From Variovorax flavidus (lineage in GTDB: Bacteria; Pseudomonadota; Gammaproteobacteria; Burkholderiales; Burkholderiaceae_C), in the NCBI RefSeq assembly GCF_030317145.1, contig NZ_JASZYE010000002.1, forward strand, positions 124,001 to 188,000: a DNA stretch of 64,000 bases. The letters run 5' to 3'. The position numbers and the translations under genes were made by a program. Below are positions 9,985 through 20,497 of the stretch, piece after piece; within the stretch, counting starts at the first letter, position 1, and each line of letters begins with the position of its first letter. The notes under the pieces are model-generated. The model did not search any database, was not told where the DNA came from, and saw nothing but the letters and a program-made list of their open reading frames with translations.

Positions 9985-12359
9985 GCCCCGACCGTCCGCG
10001 GCACGCGGCGGACACGGCACAGCCCCCGGAACGCTGGCACTGGGCACAACGACGCGGCCCCTGGCTGCTCCTTGCGGCGGCTCTCTCGTCGCTGGTCAGC
10101 CTGCTCAGCCTGACCCAGCCGATGCCGGGGGCCGACCGGCTGCTGCAGGACAGCGCGCGCGCCGCGCTGGCGGCGCCGCCATCGGACGACATCGTGATCG
10201 TGGCCATCGACGAAAAAAGCCTTGATGCGATTGGCCGCTGGCCATGGCGCCGCGCACAGCACGCCGAGCTGCTGCGCGCCATCGCCGCCCAGTCGCCGAA
10301 GTGCATCGGCTTCGACGTGCTGTCGGCAGAGCCCGACGCCGGCCATCCCGGCGACGACGCGGCGCTGGCCGACGCCATGCGCGACAGCGGCTGCGTGGTG
10401 CTGCCGACCGCCCTGCAGACCCTCGGGCAGCGGTCGCAGCAAGAGCTGCTGCCCATACCCGTGCTGGCCGAGGCCGCCACCGGCATCGGGCACGTTCACC
10501 TGTCGGTCGACGGGAATGGCCTTGCGCGCAGTGCCTACCTCCGCGAAGGCTTTGCGGAAAGCATGCGCCCGCACTTCGTGATCGCGCTGCGCGACGCCGC
10601 GGCCGGACATGCGGGAACTGCCGCCCCTCGCGCCCTGGAGGCCGCCGACGACGCGCCGCGCGTCTGGCTGCGTCGCGACCTCGAAGCCATCATGTTCACC
10701 CGCGGACCCGCACACTTCAAGACGGTCTCCTACATCGATGTGCTTCGCGGCAACGTGGACCGTGAGGTGTTCCGCAACCGCTACGTGCTCGTGGGCGTCA
10801 CGGCGCCGGGACTCGGCGACGCGCATGCCAACTCGGCCCCGAACCGGCCCGGCCTCATGCCCGGCGTGGACATCTTCGCCAACATGCTGCAGGCATCGCT
10901 CGCCGGGCAGCACGTGAAATTCGCCAAGCCCTGGCAGGATCTGCTCTTCAACCTCGGGCCGCTGCTGGTCGCGCTTTTCGGCGTGCTGTGGCTGAGGCCG
11001 CTGGGCGTGATGGCGCTCATCGGCGCCATGCTGGCGCTTCAGCTCGGCATCCTCGGGCAGCCGTCGATCAACGTGCTGTTCGCTCCCGCCGCGGGCGTCG
11101 CCGGCTTGCTGGCGCTGTACCCGCTGTGGAGCCACATGCGACTCTCCGCGGCCATTCGTTCCCTGCGCCGCGGCACCGAGGAGTTCCTGCACGATGTCGG
11201 CCGCCGGCCCGTTGCCGCACAGCGCAATGTCGGAGATTTTCTCGACCGCCAGATGGACGCCACCTGGGCCGCCGCGCGCCGCATGCAGGACGTGCATCGC
11301 TTCGTGCTCGACGGCATCGACCACCTTCCCGACCCGACCCTGACCCTCAGCACCGAAGGCCGCGTGGTGCTCGCCAACGTCGCGGCACACCGCTACTGGC
11401 AGCGCGGCACCAGCGGAATACACGGCCAGGACGCCCATGGGCTCATGGCCGGCATCCGCTCGCGCAACAACGGCTCGCCGATGATGCCGAAAGGCGCGTT
11501 GCTCGGCGAGCTTCGGGCGATCGCCGGCGAGGGCGAAGACCCTCGAGGACGCGCCGTGCTGCTGCGCTGCGTACCCTTCTTCGATGCGGGCAACGAACAC
11601 GCCGGCTGGATGGTCTCGCTGGTCGACATCACGGAAATGCGCCGTGCGCAGAGCCAGCGCGACGAGGCGCTCCGGTTCATCTCCCACGACACGAGAGAGC
11701 CCAGCGCCACGATCCTCACCATCATCGAACTGGCACGCGAGCGACCCGAGACCTTTGCCGACGGGTCGCTGCTGGCGCGCATCGAACGCCAGGCCCACAC
11801 GGGGCTCGAACTGGCCGACGGCTTCGTGAACCTCGCGCGCGCCGAAGCCGAGCCCTTTCGTGCCGAACTGCTCGACCTGGCCGCACTGCTCCAGCAGACC
11901 ATCGACGACAGCTGGGCACGCGCGCGCCAACGCCAGGTGCGAATCGTGCTGGTCAACACGCTCGAAGAAGCGCAGTGCATCGGCGACCGCAACCTGTTGA
12001 TGCGCGCCCTGGCCAATGTGCTGAGCAACGCGCTCAAGTACTCCCCGTCCGGCGCCGACCTCGAATGCAGCGTGCAGGAAGACGAGCGGCATTGGCGCGT
12101 GGCCTTCCGGGACCACGGCCCTGGCATTCCGGTCGAGCTGCAGTCACAACTGTTCCAGCCCTTCCACCGGCTGAATCACGAGGCCCACCCCGAAGTCCAC
12201 GGCGTCGGACTCGGGCTGCTGCTGGTGCGAACGGTGGTGCAGCGCCACGGCGGGTCCGTCGAGATCGACAGCGCCGAAGGCGCCGGCTGTATCGTCACGC
12301 TGGTGCTTCCGAAGCCGACGTCCGTCGAGCGCGAGGCACTGGCATCCCACGAGGAATGA
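9981..12359 (+). CDS. CHASE2-domain sensor histidine kinase
   Basis: A 792-residue membrane kinase. Order: one N-terminal transmembrane helix (about residues 27-45), an extracytoplasmic CHASE2 sensor domain (about 50-310, with IVIVAIDEKSLDAIGRWPW), three closely spaced helices (about 313-385), a PAS-like region, an H-box with His569 (FISHDTREPSATIL) and a HATPase domain (NVLSNALKYSP, DHGPGIP, GVGLGLLLVRTVVQRHGG). The segment after His569 (Thr-Arg-Glu-Pro) departs from the commoner Met-Arg-x-Pro. It is coupled to the response regulator upstream and to a Nudix gene downstream. The CHASE2 ligand is unknown. Confidence 0.93.
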   Translation: MSPDRPRHAADTAQPPERWHWAQRRGPWLLLAAALSSLVSLLSLTQPMPGADRLLQDSARAALAAPPSDDIVIVAIDEKSLDAIGRWPWRRAQHAELLRAIAAQSPKCIGFDVLSAEPDAGHPGDDAALADAMRDSGCVVLPTALQTLGQRSQQELLPIPVLAEAATGIGHVHLSVDGNGLARSAYLREGFAESMRPHFVIALRDAAAGHAGTAAPRALEAADDAPRVWLRRDLEAIMFTRGPAHFKTVSYIDVLRGNVDREVFRNRYVLVGVTAPGLGDAHANSAPNRPGLMPGVDIFANMLQASLAGQHVKFAKPWQDLLFNLGPLLVALFGVLWLRPLGVMALIGAMLALQLGILGQPSINVLFAPAAGVAGLLALYPLWSHMRLSAAIRSLRRGTEEFLHDVGRRPVAAQRNVGDFLDRQMDATWAAARRMQDVHRFVLDGIDHLPDPTLTLSTEGRVVLANVAAHRYWQRGTSGIHGQDAHGLMAGIRSRNNGSPMMPKGALLGELRAIAGEGEDPRGRAVLLRCVPFFDAGNEHAGWMVSLVDITEMRRAQSQRDEALRFISHDTREPSATILTIIELARERPETFADGSLLARIERQAHTGLELADGFVNLARAEAEPFRAELLDLAALLQQTIDDSWARARQRQVRIVLVNTLEEAQCIGDRNLLMRALANVLSNALKYSPSGADLECSVQEDERHWRVAFRDHGPGIPVELQSQLFQPFHRLNHEAHPEVHGVGLGLLLVRTVVQRHGGSVEIDSAEGAGCIVTLVLPKPTSVEREALASHEE

Positions 12360-12364
12360 TGAAC

Positions 12365-12829
12365 ATGGCAGAACGCTGGAAGCCCAATGTCACGGTGGCC
12401 GCAGTGATCGAGCAGGTCGGCCGCTTCCTGCTCGTCGAGGAAGAAACCGGCGAGGGCCTGCTCCTCAACACGCCGGCAGGCCATCTCGACCCCGGCGAGT
12501 CCCCCGCCGAAGGCTGCGCGCGCGAGACCCTGGAAGAAACCGCCCACCGCTTCACACCCACCGCCCTGATCGGCATCTACATGGCACGAACACGGCGGGA
12601 GGAAGAAGACATCACCTACCTCCGCTTCGCCTTCACCGGCACGCTCGGCGAACTGGAATCAGGACGCGCGCTGGACCACGGCATCGTCCGCACGCTGTGG
12701 ATGACCGCCGAAGAGATCCGCGCCAGCACCGCCCGCCACCGCAGCCCCCTTTTGCTGCAGTGCGTCGAAGACTACCTGGCCGGCAAACGCCACCCCCTGG
12801 ATCTCATCCACATCGACGAATCGGTATGA
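12365..12829 (+). CDS. NudJ-like Nudix hydrolase
   Basis: A 154-residue hydrolase with a Nudix box reading GHLDPGESPAEGCARETLEE, which fits G-x5-E-x7-RE-x2-EE with Ala in place of the usual last Gly. The N-terminus (KPNVTVAAVIEQ) and the region around HRSPLLLQCVEDYLAGKRHPLDLI resemble E. coli NudJ, a phosphatase acting on thiamine or isoprenoid pyrophosphates and nucleoside triphosphates. Three in-frame ATGs occur at 12356, 12359 and 12365; the last is chosen because GAGGA ends nine bases before it. That ribosome site lies inside the end of the kinase gene, so expression is tied to the two-component operon. In E. coli nudJ neighbours mnmA, and here it converges on mnmA. Confidence 0.85.
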   Translation: MAERWKPNVTVAAVIEQVGRFLLVEEETGEGLLLNTPAGHLDPGESPAEGCARETLEETAHRFTPTALIGIYMARTRREEEDITYLRFAFTGTLGELESGRALDHGIVRTLWMTAEEIRASTARHRSPLLLQCVEDYLAGKRHPLDLIHIDESV

Positions 12830-12840
12830 CCCCTTTCGCG

Positions 12841-12935
12841 AAACACCGCGGATCCGGCTTTGCCGGTCCGCCGGTGTTGCCCCCGGCAGGGGGCTAGCGA
12901 AGCGACACGAAGTGCGCGGAGCTTGGGGGGGAGCT
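12841..12935 (-). repeat. Structured intergenic repeat, copy 2 of 3
   Basis: This copy has the outer stem AACACC/GGTGTT, the inner CCGGCTTTGCCGG hairpin, the CCCCCGG..GGGGG hairpin, then ACACGAAGTG and the terminal G-run with GAGCT. Unlike the other two copies it overlaps a coding sequence: read on the minus strand, the first 40 or so bases continue the mnmA frame for 13 codons and supply its TAG stop. Confidence 0.85.
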
Positions 12936-14030
12936 GATCACCCCGCCACCGAGGCAGACCTCTCCGTCGTACAGCACCGCCGACTGCCCCGGCGTCACCG
13001 CCCACTGGGGCTCCGCAAACTCCAGCCGGAAAGCGCCGTTGGCCCCGTCGCGCAGTTCGCAGCTCGCATCGGCCTGGCGATACCGTGACTTGGCCCCATA
13101 GGCCCCAGCCTCCGGCGTGCCGCCCGCAACCCAACTCGCGTCGTCGGCCTCCAGCACCGGCGACAGCAGCCACGGATGGTCATGCCCCTGCACCACCCAG
13201 AGCGTGTTGCTCTCGACATCCTTGCGCGCCACGAACCACGGCGAATGATCGCCCGCGCCGCGCTGCGCGCCCTTGGCCTTGATGCCGCCGATGCCGAGTC
13301 CCTGTCGCTGACCGAGCGTGTAGAAGCTCAAGCCCTGGTGCTCGCCGATCTGGCGACCCCGCTCGTCGCGGATCGGCCCCGGCTCCTTCGAGATGTAGCG
13401 ATTGAGGAACTCGCGGAAGGGCCGCTCGCCGATGAAGCAGATCCCGGTCGAATCCTTCTTCTTCGCGTTGGGCAGCCCGATCTCGTCGGCGATGCGCCGC
13501 ACTTCGGTCTTGCGCAGTTCGCCGACCGGAAACAGCGTCTTCGACAGCTGCAGCTGGTTCAGGCGGTGCAGGAAGTAGCTCTGGTCCTTGGCCGGATCGA
13601 GGCCCTTGAGCAGTTCATGCCGCGCGGTGGCAGCGTTGTGGCGGACGCGGGCATAGTGGCCGGTCGCGATCTTCTCCGCCCCGAGTCGCATCGCATGGTC
13701 GAGAAAGGCCTTGAACTTGATCTCGGCATTGCACAGCACGTCGGGATTGGGCGTGCGCCCGGCCTGGTACTCGCGCAGGAATTCGGCGAACACGCGGTCC
13801 TTGTAGTCGGCGGCGAAGTTGACGTGCTCGATCTCGATGCCCAGCACGTCGGCCACGCTGGCCGCGTCGATGAAGTCGATGTTCGACGAGCAGTACTCGC
13901 TGTCGTCATCGTCTTCCCAGTTTTTCATGAAGATGCCGACCACCTCGTGGCCTTGCTGTTTAAGCAGGTGCGCCGTGACCGCGGAGTCCACTCCGCCGCT
14001 CAGGCCCACCACGATGCGCTGCTTTTCCAT
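12894..14030 (-). CDS. mnmA: tRNA-specific 2-thiouridylase
   Basis: A 378-residue cytoplasmic enzyme that adds sulfur to uridine 34 of Lys, Glu and Gln tRNAs. The PP-loop [10 protein letters not shown] (residues 9-18) binds ATP. The catalytic pair is Cys100 (NPDVLC) and Cys198 (TGICFIGE). The normal family C-terminus is reached at CLGGGVI, after which 13 further residues ([13 protein letters not shown]) are encoded by the structured repeat. The tail is therefore not conserved protein sequence but a repeat-derived extension. The start at 14030 gives the usual opening [12 protein letters not shown]; no clear ribosome site precedes it. Confidence 0.96.
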   Translation of the reverse strand: MEKQRIVVGLSGGVDSAVTAHLLKQQGHEVVGIFMKNWEDDDDSEYCSSNIDFIDAASVADVLGIEIEHVNFAADYKDRVFAEFLREYQAGRTPNPDVLCNAEIKFKAFLDHAMRLGAEKIATGHYARVRHNAATARHELLKGLDPAKDQSYFLHRLNQLQLSKTLFPVGELRKTEVRRIADEIGLPNAKKKDSTGICFIGERPFREFLNRYISKEPGPIRDERGRQIGEHQGLSFYTLGQRQGLGIGGIKAKGAQRGAGDHSPWFVARKDVESNTLWVVQGHDHPWLLSPVLEADDASWVAGGTPEAGAYGAKSRYRQADASCELRDGANGAFRLEFAEPQWAVTPGQSAVLYDGEVCLGGGVISSPPSSAHFVSLR

Positions 14031-14149
14031 AGGTTGCGGATTGTCCCAGCACCGGCAAGCCGGTGCCCGCATCCGGGAAATCACCGAGAGGCGGACCCGC
14101 CCGCACCGCCGGCCGGCTCCCACAATGGACTGCCCAACCGGAGACAACC

Positions 14150-15886
14150 ATGGTTTCTTCTCCCTCCAGCGCCACGCCCTGGACGAAGTCCTATCCGAGC
14201 GGCATGCGCTGGGATGCCGAACTCCCCACCCGCCCGGTACAGCAGATCCTCGACGAGGCCGTGGCGCAATGGCCCGACCGGCCGGCCATCGAATTCATGG
14301 GCCAGGTCATCACCTACCGCGAATTCGGCGACGCCGTCGAGCATGCGGCCGCGGGCCTGAAGGCGCTGGGCGTCCAGCCCGGCATGCACGTCGGCCTCTT
14401 CCTGCCCAACACGCCGCACTACCCGATCGCATTCTTCGCGGTGCTGAAGGCCGGCGGCACCGTGGTGAACTACTCGCCGCTGGATGCCGAGCGGGTGCTG
14501 GCCCACAAGATCGAGGACAGCCGGACGGACATCCTCGTCACGCTCGACCTGGCCACGCTCTATCCGCAGATGGCGCGGCTGCTGGGCAAGTCGCGCCTGA
14601 AGAAGCTGGTCGTCGGCAGTCTCACGGACTACGGCGGCGCCCGCGACGCGGTGCGCGCGCACCTGCAGGCCGCGGGCCAGGTCGCCGCGGTGCCGACAGA
14701 CGACCGGCACATGAGCTTCACCCAGCTCCTTGCGAACGACGGCCGCTACCAGCCGCACGCCGTCGCCTCGGTCGACGACGAGATCGTGGTGCTGCAATAC
14801 ACCGGCGGCACCACCGGACTGCCGAAGGGCGCGATGCTCACGCACGCCAACCTGTCGTCCGCCTGCGCGCAGTACCTCGAATCGACCGGTGGCGACCCGC
14901 CGATCCTCGACCCCGGCAGCGAGCGGGTGCTGGTCGTGCTGCCGCTGTTCCATATCTATTCGCTGAGCGTGAACATGATGCTCGGCATCCGGCTGGGCGC
15001 TCACCTGGTGCTCCACACGCGCTTCGACCTCGATGCCGTGATGAACGACCTGGCGGCCAAGAAGATCACGACGTTCCCCGGCGTGCCGACGATGTTCACC
15101 GCGATCATCAACCACCCGAAGGCCGGCGAAATCGACCTTCGATCGCTGAAGTTCTGCGGCTCGGGCGGCGCGCCATTGCCGGTCGAGGTCGAGCACCGCT
15201 TCTTCTCGCTCACAGGCTGCCACCTCAACGAAGGCTGGGGCATGACGGAGACGTCGCCGACCGGCACCTTCACGCCCGCGCGCGGCATCCGCAAGGCCGG
15301 CTCCTGCGGCATGCCGCTGCCGGGCATCCGCCTCAAGCTCCTGAGCCTGGACGACCCGTCGAAGGAAGCCGCCATCGGCGAGCCGGGCGAGCTGTGCATC
15401 CGGGGCCCCAACGTGATGAAGGGCTACTGGAACAACGAGGCCGCCACAGCGGCTTCGATGACGCCCGACGGCTACTTCAAGAGCGGCGACGTCGCGAAGA
15501 TGGATGCCGACGGCTTCTTCTACATCGTCGACCGCACCAAGGACATGCTGCTGTGCGGCGGCTACAACGTCTACCCGCGCGTCCTGGAGGAGGCGATGTA
15601 CGAGCACCCGAGCATTGCCGAGGTGTGCGTGATCGGCATCCCGGACGAGTACCGCGGCCAGTCGCCCAAGGCCTTCATCAAATTGAAGGAAGGCGCGCCG
15701 GGCTTCACGCTCGACGAGTTCAAGCTGTTCCTGAAGGACCGCCTGGGCAAGCACGAGATGGTGGGCGCGATCGAGATCCGCGACGAGCTGCCCAAGACCG
15801 CCGTGGGCAAGCTGTCGAAGAAAGAGCTGGTCGACGAGGAAGAGCGCAGGCGGAGCCAGGCGGCTTCCGCGAGGAGCACGTCATGA
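14150..15886 (+). CDS. Acyl-CoA synthetase (AMP-dependent, long-chain type)
   Basis: A 578-residue adenylate-forming ligase. The P-loop [13 protein letters not shown] lies near residue 220, GWGMTETSP and FKSGDVAKM follow, and the C-terminal domain has [17 protein letters not shown] and the lysine region [15 protein letters not shown] precedes the ATG at 14150 by six bases. The gene overlaps the following wax ester synthase gene by ATGA, so it probably supplies acyl-CoA directly to that acyltransferase. It is a second ligase in the window, distinct from fadD; the substrate chain length cannot be read from the sequence. Confidence 0.93.
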   Translation: MVSSPSSATPWTKSYPSGMRWDAELPTRPVQQILDEAVAQWPDRPAIEFMGQVITYREFGDAVEHAAAGLKALGVQPGMHVGLFLPNTPHYPIAFFAVLKAGGTVVNYSPLDAERVLAHKIEDSRTDILVTLDLATLYPQMARLLGKSRLKKLVVGSLTDYGGARDAVRAHLQAAGQVAAVPTDDRHMSFTQLLANDGRYQPHAVASVDDEIVVLQYTGGTTGLPKGAMLTHANLSSACAQYLESTGGDPPILDPGSERVLVVLPLFHIYSLSVNMMLGIRLGAHLVLHTRFDLDAVMNDLAAKKITTFPGVPTMFTAIINHPKAGEIDLRSLKFCGSGGAPLPVEVEHRFFSLTGCHLNEGWGMTETSPTGTFTPARGIRKAGSCGMPLPGIRLKLLSLDDPSKEAAIGEPGELCIRGPNVMKGYWNNEAATAASMTPDGYFKSGDVAKMDADGFFYIVDRTKDMLLCGGYNVYPRVLEEAMYEHPSIAEVCVIGIPDEYRGQSPKAFIKLKEGAPGFTLDEFKLFLKDRLGKHEMVGAIEIRDELPKTAVGKLSKKELVDEEERRRSQAASARSTS

Positions 15887-17493
15887 TTCATCTCAGCGGC
15901 ATGGACGCATCGTTCCTGCACCTCGAAACCCCCGAATCGCCGATGCACGTGGGCAGCCTGCAGCTGCTCGATCTCCCCGCGGACTACGAAGGCGACTTTG
16001 CGGAGGACGCCAAGAAGTACCTGAGCGGCCGGCTGCACCTCGCCTCGGTGTTCGTGCGCAAGCTGGCGATGATGCCCTTCGATCTCGCCAACCCGGTCTG
16101 GGTGGACGACGACGACCTGGACCTCGAGCATCACATCCATCACGTGATCATGCCGAGGCCGGGCACCATGGCGCAGCTCGAACGGCTCGTCGGCCGGTTG
16201 CATTCGTCGCTGCTCGACCGCAGCCGGCCTCTGTGGGAGATCCACATCATCGAAGGCCTGCAGACGGGCCAGGTCGCGCTCTACAGCAAGATGCACCACG
16301 CAGCAATCGACGGCCAGGCCGGCGTCGCCGTGGCGAAGGCGCTGTTCGACATCTCGGAGACGCCGTCGGTGGTCAAGGCGCCGCGCGCCACGCGCCGGCG
16401 CGATTCCTCGCAACTCGGCATGGCAGAGCTGGCCAGCGCAGCGCTCAGCAACACGGTGCAGCAGTACGTGAAGCTCATCCAGTCGATTCCGACCACGGCC
16501 AAGGCGATCACGAGCGTGCTGATGCCGGTGTCCGAGGCCACCGGCAAGCGGACCTTCGAGTTGCCCAAGGGCGTGAAGACGGCGCCGAAGACACCGCTCA
16601 ACGTGTCGATCACCAACCAGCGTTCGTTCGCAGGCCGGTCCGTGCCGCTGGCCGAGATCAAGCAGATGGCGAAGGCCGCGAACGTCAGCCTCAACGATGT
16701 CGTGCTGGCGATCTGCGCCGGCGCGCTCAAGCGCTACCTGGCGGACTACGGCTGCAAGCCCGACAAGCCGCTGATGGCGGCGGTGCCGGTGTCCTTGCGC
16801 AGCGAGGGCAACACCGATCTCAACAACCAGGTGTCGACGATGCTGGTGAGCCTGGCCACTGACATCTCGGACCCGCTGGAGCGGCTCGCCGCCATCCACG
16901 AATCGTCGAGCGAAGGCAAGAAGCTCACTGGCAACGTCAAGGCGGCCATCCCGATGGACTTCCCGTCGCTGGGCATGCCGTCGATCGTGTCCGGGCTGGC
17001 ATCGCTCTACGGGCGTTCGGGCCTCGCCGACAAGCTGCCGCCGATCGCCAATGTGGCGATCTCGAACGTTCCGGGGCCTTCGTTCCCGCTCTACTTCGCG
17101 GGGGCCAAGCTGGCGACCTATTTCCCGGTGTCCATCCCCGGGCACGGGCTCGCCCTCAACATGACGGTGCAGAGCTACAACGGCTCGCTCGAATTCGGCC
17201 TGACAGCCTGCCGGCGCGCCGTGCCCGACGTGGCCGACCTTGCCGACTATGTCGTGGCGGAACACAAGAAGCTGCTGTCGCTGATTGTTCGGCACGAGAG
17301 CGGTGCGCAGCCGGTGGCCGAGAAGCCGAAGGCAGCGCCTGCACCAGCACCGGTGGCGGCGGTCCCTGCCAAGCCCAAGCCGGCAGTGAAGCGCAAGCCC
17401 GCGGCTAAGAAGCGGGTCGCGTCAGCGAAGACAGCTCCGCCACGATCTCGTAAGACCGCAAGCGGGCTTGATGGTCGAAGACCTGCGAGGTGA
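15883..17493 (+). CDS. Wax ester synthase / diacylglycerol acyltransferase (WS/DGAT)
   Basis: A 536-residue acyltransferase of the bifunctional WS/DGAT family that makes wax esters or triacylglycerol from acyl-CoA. The catalytic HHxxxDG motif is HHAAIDG at residues 138-144, and the second family landmark region ([17 protein letters not shown], then AVPVSLR) is intact, as is the C-terminal ISNVPGP block. The last 55 or so residues form a Lys/Ala/Pro-rich tail ([15 protein letters not shown]) beyond the enzyme fold, possibly for binding storage granules or nucleic acid. The 3' end overlaps the convergent oxidoreductase gene by 89 bp. Confidence 0.93.
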   Translation: MIHLSGMDASFLHLETPESPMHVGSLQLLDLPADYEGDFAEDAKKYLSGRLHLASVFVRKLAMMPFDLANPVWVDDDDLDLEHHIHHVIMPRPGTMAQLERLVGRLHSSLLDRSRPLWEIHIIEGLQTGQVALYSKMHHAAIDGQAGVAVAKALFDISETPSVVKAPRATRRRDSSQLGMAELASAALSNTVQQYVKLIQSIPTTAKAITSVLMPVSEATGKRTFELPKGVKTAPKTPLNVSITNQRSFAGRSVPLAEIKQMAKAANVSLNDVVLAICAGALKRYLADYGCKPDKPLMAAVPVSLRSEGNTDLNNQVSTMLVSLATDISDPLERLAAIHESSSEGKKLTGNVKAAIPMDFPSLGMPSIVSGLASLYGRSGLADKLPPIANVAISNVPGPSFPLYFAGAKLATYFPVSIPGHGLALNMTVQSYNGSLEFGLTACRRAVPDVADLADYVVAEHKKLLSLIVRHESGAQPVAEKPKAAPAPAPVAAVPAKPKPAVKRKPAAKKRVASAKTAPPRSRKTASGLDGRRPAR

Positions 17494-18403
17494 TCATCAG
17501 CTCGTCCGCACCGGTGCGGTCCACGAACTCCTGCAGCCTGGCCTTCACCGTGTCGCGCGAGCCGACGGCCGAACAGGACAGCACCGAATCGAGCAGCGCG
17601 TTCTCGGCCGGCCCCACGCGTTCGCGGTAGCCTTCCACCGGTGGCGGCAGGCGGCCGGGCCGTCCGCTGCGCAGGTTCACGAAAGCCTGCTGCCAGGAGG
17701 TGGCCCGGAACGCAGCCTCCTCGTCCGTCTCGGCCGCGAACACATTGAAGCCGAGCATCACGTAGGGCTTGGCCAGCTGCGCGGACGGCTTGAAGGTCTC
17801 GCGGTAGATCCGGATCGCCTGCATCAGCTGCTGCGGCGCGAAGTGCGAGGCAAAGGCATAGGGCAGGCCCAGGTGCGCCGCGAGCTGCGCGCCGAAGGTG
17901 CTCGAACCCAGGATCCACACCGGCACCTCGAGCCCCATGCCCGGCACCGCGCGCACCGGTTGCCGCGGCTCCTTCGACATGAAGTCCATCAGCTCGATGA
18001 CATCCTGCGGGAACCGGTCCGAATCGGACTGGAGATCGCGCCGGAGCGCCTGCGCGGTGCGCTGGTCGGAGCCCGGGGCCCGGCCGAGGCCGAGGTCGAT
18101 GCGGCCCGGATAGAGGGATTCCAGCGTGCCGAACTGCTCGGCAATGACCAACGGCGAGTGGTTCGGCAGCATCACGCCGCCGGCGCCGATGCGGAGGGTC
18201 GACGTGCCGGCACCAATGTAGGCCAGCAGCACGGCCGTGGCCGCGCTCGCGATGCCCGGCATGCCATGGTGCTCGGCCAGCCAGTAGCGGCGATAGCCCA
18301 GCTTTTCGCCGTGCTGCGCCAGGCTGAGCGAGTTGCGGAACGACTGCGCGGCGTCGCTGCCTTCGGTGATGGGGGAAAGATCGAGGATCGAAAACGGAGT
18401 CAT
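17405..18403 (-). CDS. LLM-class flavin-dependent oxidoreductase (luciferase-like, YhbW type)
   Basis: A 332-residue single-component luciferase-like monooxygenase. It has the characteristic start FSILDLSPI, the [20 protein letters not shown] region, [22 protein letters not shown] and [14 protein letters not shown], all typical of the bacterial alkanal-monooxygenase superfamily that binds reduced FMN. The start at 18403 gives the conserved N-terminus. The 3' end overlaps the lysine-rich tail of the WS/DGAT gene on the other strand. Substrate unknown. Confidence 0.92.
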   Translation of the reverse strand: MTPFSILDLSPITEGSDAAQSFRNSLSLAQHGEKLGYRRYWLAEHHGMPGIASAATAVLLAYIGAGTSTLRIGAGGVMLPNHSPLVIAEQFGTLESLYPGRIDLGLGRAPGSDQRTAQALRRDLQSDSDRFPQDVIELMDFMSKEPRQPVRAVPGMGLEVPVWILGSSTFGAQLAAHLGLPYAFASHFAPQQLMQAIRIYRETFKPSAQLAKPYVMLGFNVFAAETDEEAAFRATSWQQAFVNLRSGRPGRLPPPVEGYRERVGPAENALLDSVLSCSAVGSRDTVKARLQEFVDRTGADELMITSQVFDHQARLRSYEIVAELSSLTRPAS

Positions 18404-18478
18404 GGCGCTATCTTGGCCCGGATCCCGTCGCTTCAACCTGTGAAGGGATATTCGCCCGGCTGCAGGTAGTCTCGGCGC

Positions 18479-20038
18479 ATGACTCTGCGTTCATTCAGGC
18501 TCCTGACCGTTCTCTTCATGCTGGCGCTGGCTGGTTGTGGCTCACTTCCCGCCAACGTGCGGCGCCCGGTCTCGCACAGCCTGCCGCCCACGCCCGACCA
18601 GAGCCCGATCGCGCGGCTCGCGGCGGACCAGTTGCCGGCCGGCGCGCAGTCCGGCTTCCGCTTGCTGCCGCTGGGCTCTTATGCGCTCGACGCCCGGCTG
18701 GCCCTGATCCGTCACGCCTCACGCACGCTGGACCTGCAGTACTACATCTGGGACAACGATGAATCGGGCCGCGCGATCTTCAGCGCCCTGAAGGACGCGG
18801 CCGAGCGCGGTGTCCGTGTGCGCCTGCTGCTGGACGACCTGAACACCGCCAGCGTGGAGGAACTGCTGCAGGCCCTCTCCAGGGTGCCGAACCTGGAGAT
18901 CCGCGTGTTCAACCCCTTCTGCTGCGCACGCACCAGCCTGCCGGGACGCCTCGCGACGTCGCTGGGCGATCTCCCCCGGCTCGACCATCGCATGCACAAC
19001 AAGCTGCTGATCGCCGACGGCGCGCTGGCGATGATCGGCGGTCGCAACATCGCGGACGAATACTTTGCGCGCAATCCGGTCGCCAACTTCATCGACCTCG
19101 ACGCCATTGCGGCGGGTCGCGTGGTGCCGCAACTGGCGATGCACTTCGATCGCTACTGGAACAGCGACGAATCCTTTCCCGTCGCTTACTTTTCGAGTTC
19201 GCGCGATTCCGGGTTCGACGCCGGGGTATTGCAGAAGCTGCTGCCGCCAAGCGCAGGGCGCATCGAGATCGAGCTTCCCGAGAAGGATCTCCTCGGGCTG
19301 GAGCCGGTCAGCAAGGAACTCCAGGCCAACCATCTGACCCTGGTGTCCGGTCTTGCCTATGCAGTGGCTGACCGCCCCTCCAAGCGCCTCCTGCCGCCGG
19401 CGGAGCTGGAGTCCGGCAGCCTGATGACCGGCGCGGTGAGCCAGATGCTCGGCGCCCGCTCGGAGATGGTGGTGACGTCGCCGTATCTCGTACCGGGCAA
19501 GCGCGGCATGGGCGTGCTGCAGAGCCTTCAGCAGAAGGGCGTTCGCATGACGCTCGTCACCAATTCGCTGCCCGCCACCGATTCGGCCTTCGTGTACTTC
19601 GGCTACGCGCGCTATCGGCCCCGCATCCTGAAGACAGGCGTCGAGGTCTACGAGGTCAGCGCGAGCACATCGCAAGACAACAAGCCCGTGTTCGGCGGCG
19701 GCTCGTCACGCGGACGCCTGCATGCGAAGCTGGCGGTCATCGACGAGGAGGTCGTGCTGCTGGGATCGCTCAATCTCGACCCGCGCTCGGCACGCAGGAA
19801 CACGGAGCTGGGCGTTGCCGTCGACAGCCCCGATCTGGCGAAGCAGGCGCTGCGCATCGTCGAGGCCATGAAGGCGGAGGCCTATCGCGTACGGCTGGAG
19901 TCCGAAGGCGGCGCGCTGGAGTGGATTCCGCCCAACGAGGACGACGACCAGGCGCTCAATGAAGAGCCGGGCGTTTCGGCATTGAACGCGCTGCAACGGC
20001 TCCTGCTGAATCCGCTCGTGCCCGAAGACCTCTTGTAA
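18479..20038 (+). CDS. Phospholipase D-family lipoprotein (ClsC/YmdC-like cardiolipin synthase)
   Basis: A 519-residue protein with a lipoprotein signal (LALAGC), so likely membrane-anchored outside the cytoplasm. Two HKD motifs are present: HNKLLIADG starting at His173 and HAKLAVIDE starting at His415, each followed by a Gly-rich run ending GSLNLDPRS or [10 protein letters not shown]. This two-motif layout is that of phospholipase D/cardiolipin synthases, and the sequence resembles E. coli ClsC (YmdC). The enzyme probably transfers phosphatidyl groups; a phosphodiesterase role is the alternative. Confidence 0.88.
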   Translation: MTLRSFRLLTVLFMLALAGCGSLPANVRRPVSHSLPPTPDQSPIARLAADQLPAGAQSGFRLLPLGSYALDARLALIRHASRTLDLQYYIWDNDESGRAIFSALKDAAERGVRVRLLLDDLNTASVEELLQALSRVPNLEIRVFNPFCCARTSLPGRLATSLGDLPRLDHRMHNKLLIADGALAMIGGRNIADEYFARNPVANFIDLDAIAAGRVVPQLAMHFDRYWNSDESFPVAYFSSSRDSGFDAGVLQKLLPPSAGRIEIELPEKDLLGLEPVSKELQANHLTLVSGLAYAVADRPSKRLLPPAELESGSLMTGAVSQMLGARSEMVVTSPYLVPGKRGMGVLQSLQQKGVRMTLVTNSLPATDSAFVYFGYARYRPRILKTGVEVYEVSASTSQDNKPVFGGGSSRGRLHAKLAVIDEEVVLLGSLNLDPRSARRNTELGVAVDSPDLAKQALRIVEAMKAEAYRVRLESEGGALEWIPPNEDDDQALNEEPGVSALNALQRLLLNPLVPEDLL

Positions 20039-20068
20039 GGCGGCCAGCCAGCCGCCGCTGCGGAACGG

Positions 20069-20446
20069 TCAGGCGAGGGCCTTGGCCTTCAGTTTCGCGA
20101 ACTCATCCTGGTTGATCGTTCCGGCGTCCAGCAGCGCTTTGGCGTCGGCGATCTGTTCGGCCGGCGATTTGCCGGCCACCTGTCGGATGTACGCGTCGGT
20201 GTCGGACTTGGCTCGCTGCACGCTGGCGCGCTGCCTCTCGGCCATGCCCCTGCCGCGCGCGACGATGTAGAGGATCGCGGTCAGCCCCGGCAGGAAGATC
20301 AGCCCGATGAGCCACAGCACCTTGAATCCTCCGCCCAGGTCCGAATCGCGGAACAGGTCGACGACGATCTGAAAAAGGATAAGGAGGTATGCAATCAACA
20401 CGAAGGTCGACAGCATCAGCAGAATCAGATCCCAGAAATTGCTCAT
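20069..20446 (-). CDS. Small membrane protein with PLDc_N-like helices and a SHOCT domain
   Basis: A 125-residue protein with two predicted transmembrane helices (LILLMLSTFVLIAYLLILF and VLWLIGLIFLPGLTAILYIV), in the arrangement of the cardiolipin-synthase N-terminal (PLDc_N) domain. A basic coiled stretch and a C-terminal SHOCT motif (AEQIADAKALLDAGTINQDE) follow. SHOCT is thought to mediate oligomerisation. It is convergent with the phospholipase-D lipoprotein and 51 bp from the LapA-like gene upstream on the same strand. Function unknown; a membrane-stress or scaffolding role is plausible. Confidence 0.85.
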   Translation of the reverse strand: MSNFWDLILLMLSTFVLIAYLLILFQIVVDLFRDSDLGGGFKVLWLIGLIFLPGLTAILYIVARGRGMAERQRASVQRAKSDTDAYIRQVAGKSPAEQIADAKALLDAGTINQDEFAKLKAKALA

Positions 20447-20497
20447 TTCACATCCTCTCGTAGTTGTCTTGATTGAAAGCGGTGTCGGCGAACCCGG

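Noticed and set aside
8992..10047. A long upstream extension of the pntA frame
   Set aside because: It runs antisense through the response regulator gene; the conserved PntAA opening MLIGVPAETALGETRVAV with a good ribosome site starts at 8991.
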